From: Pelargonium nanum
Taxonomy: Eukaryota > Streptophyta > Magnoliopsida > Geraniales > Geraniaceae
Assembly: GCA_036897485.1 (NCBI GenBank)
Contig: JAYMTF010001211.1
Span: forward strand, 1-25,368
Length of the DNA stretch: 25,368 nt
Direction of reading: 5' to 3'
Position numbers and translations under genes: made by a program. The notes under the pieces are model-generated. The model saw only the letters and a list, made by a program, of their open reading frames with translations, ran no database searches and was not told the origin of the DNA. This document shows positions 10,090-21,740 of the stretch, in pieces. Every line of letters begins with the position of its first letter. The first letter of the stretch is position 1.

Positions 10090-10295
10090 CGGTAGAGAGC
10101 TGGCAAAAGTGTACCCGACTTGCCGGGTATTCGAAACCCAACCCGTTTTGGGTCGGTGTCGGGGTCGAGTTTGCATTTATCAAGCATGTTCAATCGAGTT
10201 GGTTTAGAGTTGGGTATGATGTAGAATTTACACCATATAGGATCGGGTTAGGATTCATCAACCTGAACCCGACATTAACTTTTGCCACTAGTGGT
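10090..10295. repeat. GGGT/ACCC-rich degenerate repeat between NUP43 and a DNA element
   Basis: Alternating ACCCGAC, CCGGGTAT, AACCCAACCC, GGGTCGG and CGGGTTAGG words make up this stretch. Such degenerate GGGT/ACCC runs are dispersed in many plant genomes as transposon-derived sequence. No reading frame here has recognisable content. Confidence 0.45.
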
Positions 10296-11980
10296 GGGCT
10301 TTTTCGGGTAGTGGCCCAAATGGAAAAAATAACCCCAAAAATGGCCCTCCACAATGGCCTTTGTTAAGGCCATCCACGTCAAATCACAAAGTCCATTTTC
10401 TTCGGCGTTGGCATAACTTTTCAATCGTGTATTTTTAAAATAAAAAAATCAATATAATTAATTAATAAATAAAAACAAATTTTAGTTTATATAATTATGA
10501 AACTGAATTTATTTTGTTAATGAAAATTGTAATATAAATTGTGTGTTGTTTTTGTGTTGTTTTAATTTAGTTTAGTGAATAATATGACAAAAATAAAATG
10601 ATACAACCACATTGTATTATGAACGACAATATATTGAAAAAATGTACTAATAATATATGAAGATGAGCTAGTTATGATATGAGGAGGATGGAAATAGATT
10701 AGATTGGTCCATCATCTTTTTCACTTCCCAACACCCACCAGTATTTCCCAAATTCAAATTATTTCTTCAAGATTCTCATCAATTTATTTTCATCATTCAT
10801 TTTACTTTCACGTTTTTTCACTCATTCTTACACACTCTATGAATTGTCACATCTTCAATCTCACAAGTCACAACACAACACCCACCAATACTTTTCATCA
10901 TCTTTTTCACTTCCCAACACCCACTATTATTTTCATCATTTTTACATTATTTCAAAAATAATTTAATACAAACTATGTCATAACTTTTTCTACACAACAC
11001 CATTAATTTCCATCATCTTTTTAACTACTATGTGCGCATTTTAGGACCCAAAAAATGGGTCTCGGAGTAAAAAATTGGACTAAAATTACAACTCACACAA
11101 CAAATATAACAACTATTCTTTAGTTCCATAATCTTAAAAATATAAATTTCATTACTCCGTACGCATTTTAGGACCCCAAAAATGGGTCCGTAGTCATAAT
11201 TGGGCCAAAATTACAACTCACACAACAAATATAACAACTATTGTTTAGTTCCATAATCTAAAAAACAATAAATTTCACTACTACATACGCATTTTAAGAC
11301 CTCAAAAATGGGTCTCAGAGTCACAATTGGACCAAAATTTCAACTCACACAACAAATATAACAACTATTCTTTAGTTCCATAAGCGCAAAAAAATAAATA
11401 TTCACTCCTACGTACACATTGTAAAACCCTAAAAGTGGCTCTCGGAGTCAAAAATTAGACCAAATTTAAAACTCATACAACACTCAATGTTCAGATTTAA
11501 CACTCTCCAATCACTTCTAAATACACACTCCCAACACTCTTGTACTCTTCCCAATGCCCATAAATTCCGAATTTACACTCCCAACACCCTCAAACTCTTC
11601 CCAACACCTATTTCCGAATGTTCGAATTTTACACTTTTATTTTTGTCATATTATTCAATAAACTAAAATTAAAACAACACACAATTCATATTACAATTTA
11701 CATTAACAAAATAAATTCAATTTCATAATTATATAAACTAAATTTTATTTTTATTTATTAATTAATTATATTGATTTAAAAAAATACCTGATCGGAAAAT
11801 TGTGCCATCGCCGGAGAAAATGGACTTCGTGATTTGATGTGGATTGCCTTAACGCCACACACACAAAGTGGCTTTAAGGCCATCCACATGAAATCACAAA
11901 GGCCATTTTGTTTGTTTAATCAAGTTGAGGGTCATATTTTGGGTTATTTTTTTCATTTAGGCCACTACCCAAGAAATCCC
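10296..11980. mobile_element. Non-autonomous long-TIR DNA transposon (MULE-like)
   Basis: The left 303 bp (10296-10598) and right 346 bp (11635-11980) are inverted repeats of each other. The outer ends are GGGCTTTTTCGGGTAGTGG and, reversed, GGGATTTCTTGGGTAGTGG. The match continues through AATCACAAAGTCCATTTTC-like sequence and an AT-rich part (TTTAGTTTATATAATTATGA) to ATGACAAAAATAAAA. The right arm holds an extra partial duplication (GGCCTTTGTGATTTCATG, then TGGATGGCCTTAAAG). The core has no transposase; it contains a repeated TTTTTCACTTCCCAACACCC segment (10717 and 10904) and a 126-bp tandem array. TIR length and structure suggest a Mutator-like non-autonomous element. Candidate 9-bp target sites (ACTAGTGGT, TCAAGTGAC) match in only 5 positions, so the superfamily is inferred. 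Confidence 0.78.
11035..11480. repeat. Tandem array, about 3.5 units of ~126 bp
   Basis: Units begin with CGCATTTTAGGACC or close variants at 11035, 11162, 11288 and 11415, giving spacings of 127, 126 and 127 bp. Each unit continues with AAAATGGGTCT, GGAGT, TTGGACTAAAATTACAACTC, CACAACAAATATAACAACTATT and TTTAGTTCCATAA. The fourth unit is partial and most diverged. The array lies inside the long-TIR element. Confidence 0.92.
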
Positions 11981-12907
11981 TCAAGTGACAGTGGCTCAAT
12001 AATGGAGGCTAAAACTAACGTTAAGTCATGTGTCACACTCTCTTTATGCTCTTAGCAAGAAAATGCTCTAAGCAATGGAGACACTATCATGAGTATTAAA
12101 TCTTGTCGGATAACTTTTTTTCCAATTAGTTTTGCATGTAATTCAATACTAATTTCTTTCTTGGATATATTAATGATTTATTTTCGAGTTGTGTTGTTCT
12201 CGCGTCTTGAATCAGAGGATTGAGTCTTGAAACTAAGGTCTTAAATTTTGAAACACGAGAAACACACCATTATAGATACCGTAACGTGCACCTAGAAAAC
12301 CATTCACGCTTGACTGCCGAGTTCAAAGAGAATTTACGGAGAGAATTCAAACAGAGCATCAAAGGGTTTTAAAATATTTCAAGTTCTTTTCAGCTGAACA
12401 ACGCTCTCCATCTTATAATTTTTGCAGGCTGCCAATGATAACAAGTACTTCTGAACATTTGTTGTTCCCGGGTTGTTACTTTGTACATGATCTTTAAGAG
12501 AATTTCAAAACGTTATCTCTGAAAAGTAAAATGACTCAAATTTATATTTCACAATTGAATATCATCTATACAAACAAATCCAAATAATACTTGTAAAGAT
12601 AAAAAGCAATCATACATCATCTCAAACAATTACTAAACCAACAGTTTGAGCTGACATTTTCAATAAAACTGCATATGAAATAGTGTACAATATTTTGACA
12701 CAACACAACAACAACAACAACAACATGAACTGCTCTCCTTAAAATTGCAGACAGCTATTTTTTTATGGTAGATTCACAATGCTAGTGTAATAACACAAAG
12801 GGCAACAAAAAAACTAGTCTAGAGAATTGCCTTTCCTCACTGTCATCATGTCTAGCTAAAGTTTGGTACATATATAGATATAGATAGATATAATATACTC
12901 TTGCGAT
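11981..12907. other. Intergenic space and HHP 3' flank
   Basis: No gene seen. The part next to 12907 is probably the HHP 3' UTR. It holds a CAA tract at 12706-12725 and a TATAGA/TAGATA tract at about 12872-12892. The 73-codon frame at 11834-12055 starts inside the TIR of the DNA element and is not a gene. Confidence 0.6.
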
Positions 12908-15900
12908 CTAATACACACAAGTGGGCGACCCTTGACGGAAATTCATAATGGCCAGTGTAGCTGCACTGTGTGCAAGGGCCCCGAAAACAACGAAGACATG
13001 GAAAATCTGATGACTGTGCCCTACAATGTCAAATGCACCGGGTTTCCATCTTTCTGGTACCCTACTAACATAAAACCCAGCCCCAGTAGCATATAGAACG
13101 GCCATTGTGAGCTCATAACATAGAGCTAAGAAGATTTGTGGATGACCCCAATAGTGGAAAACAGCGTGAGCTGCTGGAACGACCCCCGAGAACCCCATCC
13201 CGAGGAATATGGAAGCTCTGAAGGTCCGAAAGTTAGCAGTCGAGAGAGCAGGTGTGAGGAGGGTGATAATGGCGAGGATGCCAAGTACGGTTATGAAGGA
13301 GAGATAGAAGAACCTTGAGTAAGGGTTGCATGCAAATACGTAATATATGGGTGCAAAGAATGAGCAGACAATCATAAGGGAGATACCAGCATAATCCAGG
13401 CGCCAAAAGAATAGGTTGAACCTCCTGGAATGGCAAGCAAAGAGGTGAGAGAGGGAGCTGGCTACCAAGCAACCCATGGCTCCACCAAGAAATACAAACC
13501 AAGGCCATTTTGGAATGGTCTCGTAAGTATCTTCTCCGCGCATGCTGAAAGCTGATAATGGCTGTGACATACGGCCTGAACGTGAATCCTTCAAAGAAGC
13601 ATACAATTATAACATGTTAATAACAATTAGAGAGCTTAACTAAAAAATTAAAAGCATTTCATAACATATTTCATATTTACAGCACCATAACCGAAAGAAG
13701 GGATCATAAATTGGACAATATATGCCAATGTTTGCACAAAATTCCTCTACTGCTCAACGAGATTTGCATATATAGAATAAGGGTCTTCAGCTAAAAGATG
13801 ACCAAGAAATTAGGCATAACACCCAGAAAAACTGAGGACAGTTTTGAAGTTGGTGGAAAATCAAATAGAGGTCAAAATCAAGACCTCTTTTCATGTTTCC
13901 TAGGCCCCATGAAATTAACCAAGATATTGATATCAATATCATGGAGACAAAGCTACTTTATCAAGTGCTTTGTTCACTTTCCTTTGGCTGTAGCTCGGAA
14001 TCGTGAAAAGTATACAGCAGGCTGTTACAGCCTTGACCCCAGTTATAGTCACATCATCAGGATAACAAAATAATTCAGGTCGCTTGTTCAATGGCACATC
14101 ACCATAATAAATGCCCAAATGATCATCAGTACTTTGAAAAATGACATTTACACGGATATGATATCTTTTGGTGGCAAGAAAGTTAATTCACAAGGGAGGG
14201 TGTGGGTCATTTTTTTAGAAAAAAAAATGAGAATGAGATTTTCATTAAAAAATAATTATTTACATGACTAAAAAATTCTAATACAAACATGAACAAGAAA
14301 AATATCATCCTATTCGAGATAGAAGATGTTCACCCAAGGCCATAAAATCATGTAAGTTGGATTCAATCGGGTTGCCCCTAAATCTTATATACACCAGTAA
14401 CATCTCTAACAAGTTCATTTATTTTTTTATTTATTGGGAGAAAATCCACACAATTCAATAGTAGAATGCTTGTATAAGAAAATGACTTGAAAACTCTTCA
14501 ACAATCCATAAGCATGTGTAACACAATAAATGAGCTCATACTTGAACAATACTTCACTTCACTTAATTCAATTGTGTATGTTCTAATTAAGTACTTTGCT
14601 TTTGCTCCAAAATGAGTCTATATTAATAATAAATTAGTTATATAAAAATTCCAATTTGGTCCCTCTAAACTTTTGCATAGGATCCATTTTGATTCCTAAC
14701 GTTTTTAAACCTCAATTAGTCATTGAACTTTGTAATATGAACCCAAGATAGTTATTGTTGTTAGTTTTCATTAGTTTTTCCGTTAAGTGATCAGACGTGC
14801 AATTTAAAATATGTTAGATAATTACTTTTTATCAATTATTTTGTTGATGTAGCGGATCATGTGCTGAAAGTTGATCACGTGAGTCATTTAGTTATAGTTG
14901 GACCGCCAAATAAGCAAATTAATTGAATATTTTTTTTTAATATTTTTAATTTCAAGTGAGACCAACTAACAGAAAAACTAATGCCATAAAAAACTAATAA
15001 ATCTAACTATAAAGACTATTTTGAGTCCATATTTACAAAAATATTCAATGACCAAATTGGAGGTTTATACTTTATACCAATTATTTACAAGTACATTATC
15101 CTCAATAATATAATTTAATACTACATCCGTTTCAAATTAAATGTCATTTTAGAGACCAATTTTTGTTTCAAAATAAATGTCACTTTCCATTTTTAGCAAA
15201 CAACTATGCATGACTTTCTCATAATGCCCTTTGTCACGATGATTTTCACATGAAAGATGAAAAGTTTTTAACATTAAAGTTAAATAAATATATTAGAAGT
15301 GGACCAACAATGATGAGTTTTACATTTTTATCTAAGGGTAAAAAATTTATTTAACATATTTTTTTAATATTTGTAAAAACCTCTGGAACGACATTTAATT
15401 TGAAACGGAGGAAGTGAGAAATTTGAGAAAATATCCTATATATATAAATTATTTTTGAAAAAATATCTGTTGTAACGTCCGGCAGTTGTTTAACTTACAG
15501 ATCTATAAAGAAAAAGGTGGCGGGAGACCCAATAGATACTCGGGTTAACCCTATAATTTACCGCGAGTAACTACAACTGTTACACGAAAGACGGTACAGA
15601 GAAATTTTTAAAATTACCGAGAAAGGTCACGTGAAAGTGGCCCCACTCAGTAACAAACTGTATACACATATCTCGAACACTGGGACCCACGCACTCTCAT
15701 GCAACATTTTTTAATCATTCTTCTCCACTCTCCTCTATTCTCGAAACTGACTCATTCGAATATTTTTATTTACTAATAAAAATTAGCTGAAAAAATGAGA
15801 ATACTCACGGAAAGAGCAGTATCGCTGGTGATGGTGCTAATGCGAGAAACGTTCATGTCCGTGATCATCGTCAGTGTCATCGTCATCGTCATCAACGGTC

Positions 15901-16580
15901 CCGGAACCGAGGCCCTCCTGCCCCCACCAACCACACAAAAACAAAACCACTTTCACAACATTTCAATTTCCAACTTTCCAGAAATGCCCTCGCACCAGTA
16001 ACGGAAACAAAAGAAACAGAGACGATCGAGATTCGAGGGTACCTGAAGAGACCTCCCTCCTCCGCCACGCTCTCCACCATCATCGCCGCAAATATAACAA
16101 ATCCGACCAAATGCCTACACATTATCAACCGTCCGTACGATCGGATTCAAAATTTTCCGTCAAATTAAGTAACTAAATGTAAATCGATTCAGAGCTGACT
16201 TACGTCCAAATGTTTAGGGTTTCGTTGTGCCAGAAGAAGATGCTGAAGAGGACGTCCCTGAGAGGCCATTCGCAGCGGTAATGGTCCAAGATGTACTCGT
16301 TGTCCTGCAAATAATCGGGGAGCTCCTGGAACTTGAGCAATCGCCGTTCGAATTTCGCCTTCTTGTTCGTCGTCACCGGTATCGTGCTCGTTGCCGCCGT
16401 CGCCGTCGTCGCCTCCGACTTTGGCGGAGGAGTCGTTTTAGTCTCGATTACTTTCTCGATCATCATGATCTCGTCGTCGACGCTTTCCGTCCGAAGATGA
16501 GCAACAGGATCGTCGTCGTCGACTCGGCGGCCTGTCACGGTCGCGGTGGTGGACTTGATCAGGCGGCGTTGACGAGCCAT
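12908..16580 (-). CDS. Heptahelical PAQR/AdipoR-like protein, HHP2/HHP3 type, 4 exons
   Basis: Seven-transmembrane protein of the PAQR/adiponectin-receptor-like (hemolysin-III-related) family; plant members are the heptahelical proteins (HHP). Minus-strand exons: 16204-16580, 16043-16114, 15809-15917 and 12908-13588; splits AC|G and AG|G rebuild Thr126 and Arg150, and introns are GT-AG. The product is 412 aa, slightly longer than the HHP proteins I recall. Residues 1-90 are charged and Thr-rich. The conserved part starts at [17 protein letters not shown] and runs through HNETLNIWT into THLVGFVIF (TM1). Exon 3 encodes a variable loop. Exon 4 holds TM2-TM7. Likely metal ligands of the family are His234 ([11 protein letters not shown]), His379 and His383 ([12 protein letters not shown]), with Asp251 in [14 protein letters not shown]. 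An in-frame TGA two codons upstream fixes the start. Specific function is not shown by sequence. Confidence 0.94.
13798..14073. other. Unexplained higher-complexity segment in HHP intron 3
   Basis: This part of the 2.2-kb intron is less AT-rich than its surroundings and happens to stay open for 91 codons on the plus strand. Neither strand gives a domain I know. It could be a captured or decayed transposon piece. I list it only to account for the interval. Confidence 0.3.
14650..15061. mobile_element. Inverted-repeat DNA element (MITE-like) in HHP intron 3
   Basis: The left arm (TCCAATTTGGTCCCTCTAAA, then TAGTCATTGAACTTTGTAA and TTTCATTAGTTTTTCCGTTA) faces the right arm, which reversed reads TCCAATTTGGTCATTGAATA and GCATTAGTTTTTCTGTTAG. 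The left arm contains an extra repeat of its own start. There is no coding capacity. The AATTTGGTCCCT-type ends are common in plant non-autonomous TIR elements. No clean target duplication is visible. Confidence 0.7.
15121..15414. mobile_element. Stowaway-type MITE in HHP intron 3
   Basis: It begins CTACATCCGTTTCAAATTAA directly after TA (15119-15120) and ends ATTTAATTTGAAACGGAGGA, the inverted partner. The 294-bp body is AT-rich and non-coding, with an extra GTTTCAAAATAAATGTCACT repeat near the left end. The right flanking TA has decayed to TG. Confidence 0.85.
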
Positions 16581-16700
16581 GACTCAGGGTTATATGAGCT
16601 GCAGGTTCTCCGGCGACGAACTCGCCGAACCTGAGAGTTTTCCGATAGATCTGATCCGCCTCCCAGCTGTCCCGTCGCTCCATTTTCACCTCTCTTTCTC

Positions 16701-16708
16701 TATTTATA
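16701..16708 (-). promoter_or_regulatory. TATA box of the HHP gene
   Basis: TATAAATA on the minus strand, 121 bp before the start codon, followed by a CT/GA-rich leader (AGAGAAAGAGAGG). Initiation 25-32 bp downstream would fall near 16670-16676. The leader would then hold no ATG before the true start at 16580, and the out-of-frame ATG at 16689 would lie upstream of the transcript. Confidence 0.6.
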
Positions 16709-16815
16709 AAAAAATGGAAACGAGTCGACTCGGGTCGTGTCTCGTCTCAATTGTGAACAAATTTCAAAAATAGAAACTAGAAACAAAAGTGAAATGTGGT
16801 GTGTTTACGTTTGTG

Positions 16816-16873
16816 TACGTGACAGTTTGATGATAGTGAGAAACCGGAGATTTTGTGTACAATTGACACGTGT
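16816..16873. promoter_or_regulatory. Two ACGT-core (ABRE/G-box-like) sites upstream of HHP
   Basis: TACGTGAC at 16816-16823 and the palindrome ACACGTGT at 16866-16873 lie about 110-170 bp upstream of the TATA box. Paired ACGT-core sites bind bZIP factors and are typical of abscisic-acid- or stress-responsive promoters. Arabidopsis HHP genes are reported to respond to hormones and sugar, so the sites are plausible. Their function here is inferred. Confidence 0.45.
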
Positions 16874-19800
16874 TCAGATAAGATGGAGATCAACGGCAGA
16901 TAATTTTTGTTGGTTGGACTCAGTCAAAACAAAGTTTTAAGAAAAACAAATAAATGGTGGTGTGGGACCCTGTAGAATGATTTGTTGTGATGAGTTGTGG
17001 ACGGTTGATGCTACGGAATAATTTTTTTATAGCTAGCTTGCATATACATCTCATTTTAAAATAATTATTTGCTCCATTAAAGTTTTTTTTATCATATTAG
17101 ATTAATGAGTCAAGTTTTTTTTATAATGAAATATTAATGTCATTAAAAACAATGCACTTGCATTCTCGATTATAAATAGACCTAATATAAAATTAAATTT
17201 TATAGTAACTTGATTTGCGTATCTCGAATGCTCATATGAATGACCAACTTTATTTTATCAGCAAACGATGCCTACGAACGACCAACTTTCATATAGTTGG
17301 TTAAATATAAATAAATTGTAACAGTAGAACAAGCAAACCCATTTTTGCTCTCTTCATTATCTGACACGTAGCATGAATATTTATGAGATTTTTTTAAAGC
17401 AATTTATGAGATTTATTAATAAGTCTAGTTGATTAGAGGAAAAGCATTTTTGTATTTGATATTATTGACCCAAGTATTTATGAGGAAATTAATTTTTTTT
17501 TAACATTGTAATGCATTTATTGATTTTTTTTATATTTTGATATCTTTTATTAAAAATCATCTATAAAATTTTTATTTTATTTCTTTGTACGATTTGATGT
17601 ACATTGATAATGGTAAATATGCTTTCAAATTTTTAAAAACGTTGAGTGTAAATAAATACATTATAATACTAAAACATTTTCATTTTCTATGCTAAGCATT
17701 CTCATTAATTATACTAAATACGTGAGAAAGTACATGTAAATATACTACATGTGTAGATCATTCTTCTTGTTTGAATGACTTGCACATTTGATTAATTATC
17801 TCTAGTTAATGATTATACAAATTTTGAACGTTGATCGTCCGGTTGAATTCGTAATTTTTTTAAAGCCCCCTCCAATAATAGGCAATCATGTGAAACCATG
17901 AAAGTGTGTAGCTAGAGTCCAAAAAATTATACTTGATTTTTGTCAAACTAAGAGCATGGAGTCTCATTTTAGAATGGAATCAAAACAAGTTAGCTATACT
18001 AAAGAGACATAAAAGTCTTGTAATACAAAAAATCTCTTTTGTATAAATTAAGCATAAAATATGAGAAGTTTGAATGGGTGAGGCGGGATGCACATGTAGT
18101 GTAAAGGTGATGGAGAGATGGTCCAACAATTGAAAAAAACAACATGGGATTTTTAATATGGTTCCTACGTATTAATTCCATTTGTCTGGCTTTTTATTGG
18201 AAAAAGACATGCTCTAGAGAAATCATCATCACATGTATATATTATCAAAAGTTTAATACCGAACCCAATATGACTCTCCATAGGATTTTGAAAATAATGT
18301 GCGAGTGGGGTTCTATTATGTCTTCGGTTATTAGTATTTGACTATTTTATTATCGAACTAAATATAAGTTCATTTGTAGTTAAAACATCATTTAATTCAA
18401 AGAACAAGCATCAACAAATTCGATATTATGATAGTGGCTTGCAACTTTATCCACCCTTCTAAACCTGACACAAAAACTGACTTGCACTTGAACACCTACT
18501 GACAAAACAAAAACTTATACTATGAGTTGTTTCAACGAGGTTTAAAATGTTACCAACAATCATACAAAAATATACTAGATGACTCTGCGCTAGTTGGTGA
18601 TATGAAAATAGTATGGTTGAGATGTAAAGCGAGTTTTTATCTTCCAATAGCATAACAACAATTACTTTAATTGTTAAAAAGACATCTACTATGAAACGGA
18701 TGATACAAAGACCGACAACCAATCATTTATGTTTGTTTCAGATGTATGATTTTCCAAAAGATTGGGAGTTCATCTACTATTTTTGAATGATGACCAACTT
18801 GTGTGTTGATCAATTACCTCTCCAACCTTCTTTACTTTATTTTCCAAAACTGCAAATATTCCACGCTGACGCACTCATGTCTTTTTACGGTTATTTATGG
18901 TTAATTTGGTAATGGTAGTTCAACTATATTTTTCTACTATTTCTATGTTCAAGGCCCAAATTACAACTCTTTACGCAAACACAACCCAAAATAGCATTTT
19001 ACTATATGGCCCAAACCGATAAGGCGTTTTAAATTCTCAAAGAATTGGATCAAATTTGATCAATGTTCTAAGCCAACCTTTTACTTGAACAAGCTACTTA
19101 AAAAAAAAAAATAGCATATATAATCGAGTTCGAGTTGGTTAATTAACTTACTCAACCTGCTTCGTAATGAGGTCTTGTTTGTGCCGAATCTCTTTAATTC
19201 ATTTATTTAAACAAGTCATGCGATATGTTTATTAACGTACTCATTTAAAAATAAAAATGTAATTTTTCAATCATGTTATGTAAAAAATACTCATATAAGT
19301 TAAACAGATCATGTCAAAAAAAAAAAAAAAGAGATCATGTCGAGCTAATATCAAATCATTTTTCTTTTCATAATTATTAATTTTTAAAATGGGCTCCCTC
19401 GAGCATGAGCCCTGGGCCGTCGCTCTGCTCACCCATGACCCATGCTTAAGGTCGGACTTGAGCATCGTGCTATTGGAGGAAGTGTGCGAGATGACCCATG
19501 GCAAGATTTCCGTGGATGGGTAGAATCGAGGGCCTTGCGTGTGTCCCGGTGTTGGTGCGCGCAAGCATGTGTGACACGTGTCGTATGGATATTGGCGCGT
19601 GAAGCGCGTGGGCACTACTTAGTGTGTATGTTTTACGGGCATTTTTAAACTTGACAGGTTCGTTTGTGATCCGAATTTACTTCTCTCTTTAGAGTTATTC
19701 CTCTTAAAATTGATATGGCTAACGCAATGGGCCTTCTTGGTGGGTCTAAATTTATTTTTCCTTTCGATATGGGCTTATGAAGAGGGGTTTGGACATAAAT

Positions 19801-21740
19801 ATTCAGCCTTGTAGTGGTCGCTAATTCAACATTTTTTTAGTACACGTGTCAGCTTGTCATTGGTAAATTTAAATATGAAATTTTATATAGAAAAATTTAC
19901 TGTGACAATCGAATTTCGAATCGGATTCAAATCGATTTTTTTTCGGATTTTGAATTGCTAATAGTCATATGTGAATCTGATCCGAAAGTTTGGATCAAGT
20001 CAGATAAAATTTATTATTTTAATGTAAAATAAACAAATTTATTCGATCCGAACCGAAATTGATCGGATCGATTTAGATTGAATTTTTGTCTTAATGAATT
20101 TCGGACACCCGTGGATTTGGTTCCAAATGTCCAACTTTAATAGTAAATAACTTACTCTTAATTTTTTTTTCAAATGTAAATCAAGATTTGTATTTTAGGA
20201 GGGAAAAAGTATTAATTAAGCAAAACTTGTACAATCATGACAAGTTAAGCTAGATTCAGGAAGCAATAGATTGTTAGGTGACCAGAAATATGTGGTGACT
20301 GATGATTGTAATTTCAAATTATGCTATAATGGTCTATATTAGGGTTCTACTTTCTTTTTTCTCTTTTTGAAATTAGTGTGCTACTTAATTATTACTACTA
20401 ATTTAGCAGTTTCACACAAACAAAATACTATACAAAGCACCCACTTCACAACTATATAATAGGTGGCCCATTTATATGTTTGGATGTTAGGGTTTGGCCA
20501 ATGGCTTTTAATTTTATTGTTGACTTGCCAAATTTTGGAAAGGCTTGTCAAATTAGTTGGGTTTGGCACACATTAATTATTCATCAATCTAATATAAAAT
20601 GCTTTAGCAAGGTCTTCTGTTTTAGTTACAAGCACGGAGGGTTGGTTGGGTCTACAACATCCCATAGATGTTTCTAGTTTGTTACTTTCGGAAATGGTTT
20701 AATTTAAATAAAATATTCCGTTAAAAAAAAAGAACCTACAAGGGTCCACCTTATGGATTCATGCCTATAAAAAATATTTTTTTTTTATTAAATAGAGACA
20801 CTTTAACGAAGAAAAACAGTATATATACATTATACATAAAAACATGTAAATATTATAAATAAATAAAAACTTGTCAAAGTGAGCATTGAGCAATGTTTTA
20901 TACGTGCATCTAATTTTGTGCCTCTAAATAATTAGGTGGTCACTAAAACCATATATACAATATTAATATCACATGTTTTAATCTTCATGTATAACGTTCA
21001 CACGTATCATACGATTTAATGAAAGTGAGAAATTCATTTGAATCGGCCCCGAGTCCATTTCACCTCAAATCTAATAGACATAGGAAATATGTAAAAGAAT
21101 ATTTACGATTCAATCTTCACTTTTGTAGCGTGAACTTAGTTTCAAAATTACATGCAGAATTGACACATGTATTTTTTTACACGTGATTAATAAAATATTT
21201 GACTTATAAGAAAGATATTTACATTTGGTAATTTTGAATGTTAGAAAATATTTTTTCTTAAAGTAAAAAAACATTTATTTATTATAATTCAAATATATAT
21301 ATTTTTTAAAACCTTATAATGCAAATATATATATATATATTAACTATGTCTATATGTAACAGCACAATTTTATAAGTAAAATATAGAATTCAGATCTTAT
21401 TGTGGTGTGAGTATCGTACCCAACATGTAAATATATATGATGTTCTTAATGAAAGTGTTTAGGATTAAGAATAGATATATTTTAATATATTTATATACAT
21501 TAATTAGTTTAAATTGGTAAAAATATGTTTATTTATTACATAGTGTATTAATGTTAATGGTTTGTGATGCTACCAAAAATTGTAAATGTACCCGACGAAT
21601 TACAACGTAACATATATGACGCATATGTGCGAGCGAATTATCCAATCTTTATTTACATTAAAGTCTATAGGGTTGGAGAGTATAGATCAATTAATGGTGG
21701 TACTAATAACTACTTAACTCTCTCCATCTCTTTATTTATA
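16874..21740. other. Large AT-rich intergenic region, no gene seen
   Basis: Nearly 5 kb with homopolymer runs and short unrelated frames. None of the small frames (such as 18459-18722 minus, 20480-20677 plus or 19271-19615 minus) shows a domain. At 19910-20115 there is a run of CGGATT, CGAATTT and GATCCGA words, a degenerate repeat similar in style to 10090-10295. A GC-rich island at 19385-19620 is listed separately. Confidence 0.6.
19385..19620. other. GC-rich island of unknown origin
   Basis: Sharply richer in G+C than several kilobases on either side, with CpG-containing words such as GCGCGCAAGC, GGCGCGTGAAGCGCGTGGGC and CCGTCGCTCTGCTCACCC. No frame shows a known domain. The start (GGGCTCCCTCGAGCATGAGC, CTGGGCCGTCGCTC) reminds me of dispersed plant repeat ends. 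It is best read as a fragment of an unidentified repeat. Confidence 0.45.

Noticed and set aside
9488-10183. Several frames of 89-183 codons on both strands over NUP43 exon 1
   Set aside because: Alternative-frame shadows of the GC-rich exon; they lack the WD40 landmarks found in the chosen frame.
10704-10961. 85-codon plus-strand frame rich in His, Phe and Thr
   Set aside because: Low-complexity translation of the repeated TTTTTCACTTCCCAACACCC segments inside the long-TIR element.
11035-11480. CRISPR-like array
   Set aside because: Units are contiguous ~126-bp tandem copies without unique spacers, inside a plant DNA transposon.
15874-16176. 100-codon plus-strand frame over HHP exons 2 and 3
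   Set aside because: Antisense shadow; its Ser run is the reverse reading of the coding trinucleotide tract.
16227-16634. 135-codon Arg-rich plus-strand frame
   Set aside because: Antisense of HHP exon 1; composition is explained by the GC-rich coding strand.
18459-18722. 87-codon minus-strand frame with hydrophobic stretches
   Set aside because: AT-rich sequence gives hydrophobic codons by chance; no domain, no splice-linked neighbour and no promoter signal.
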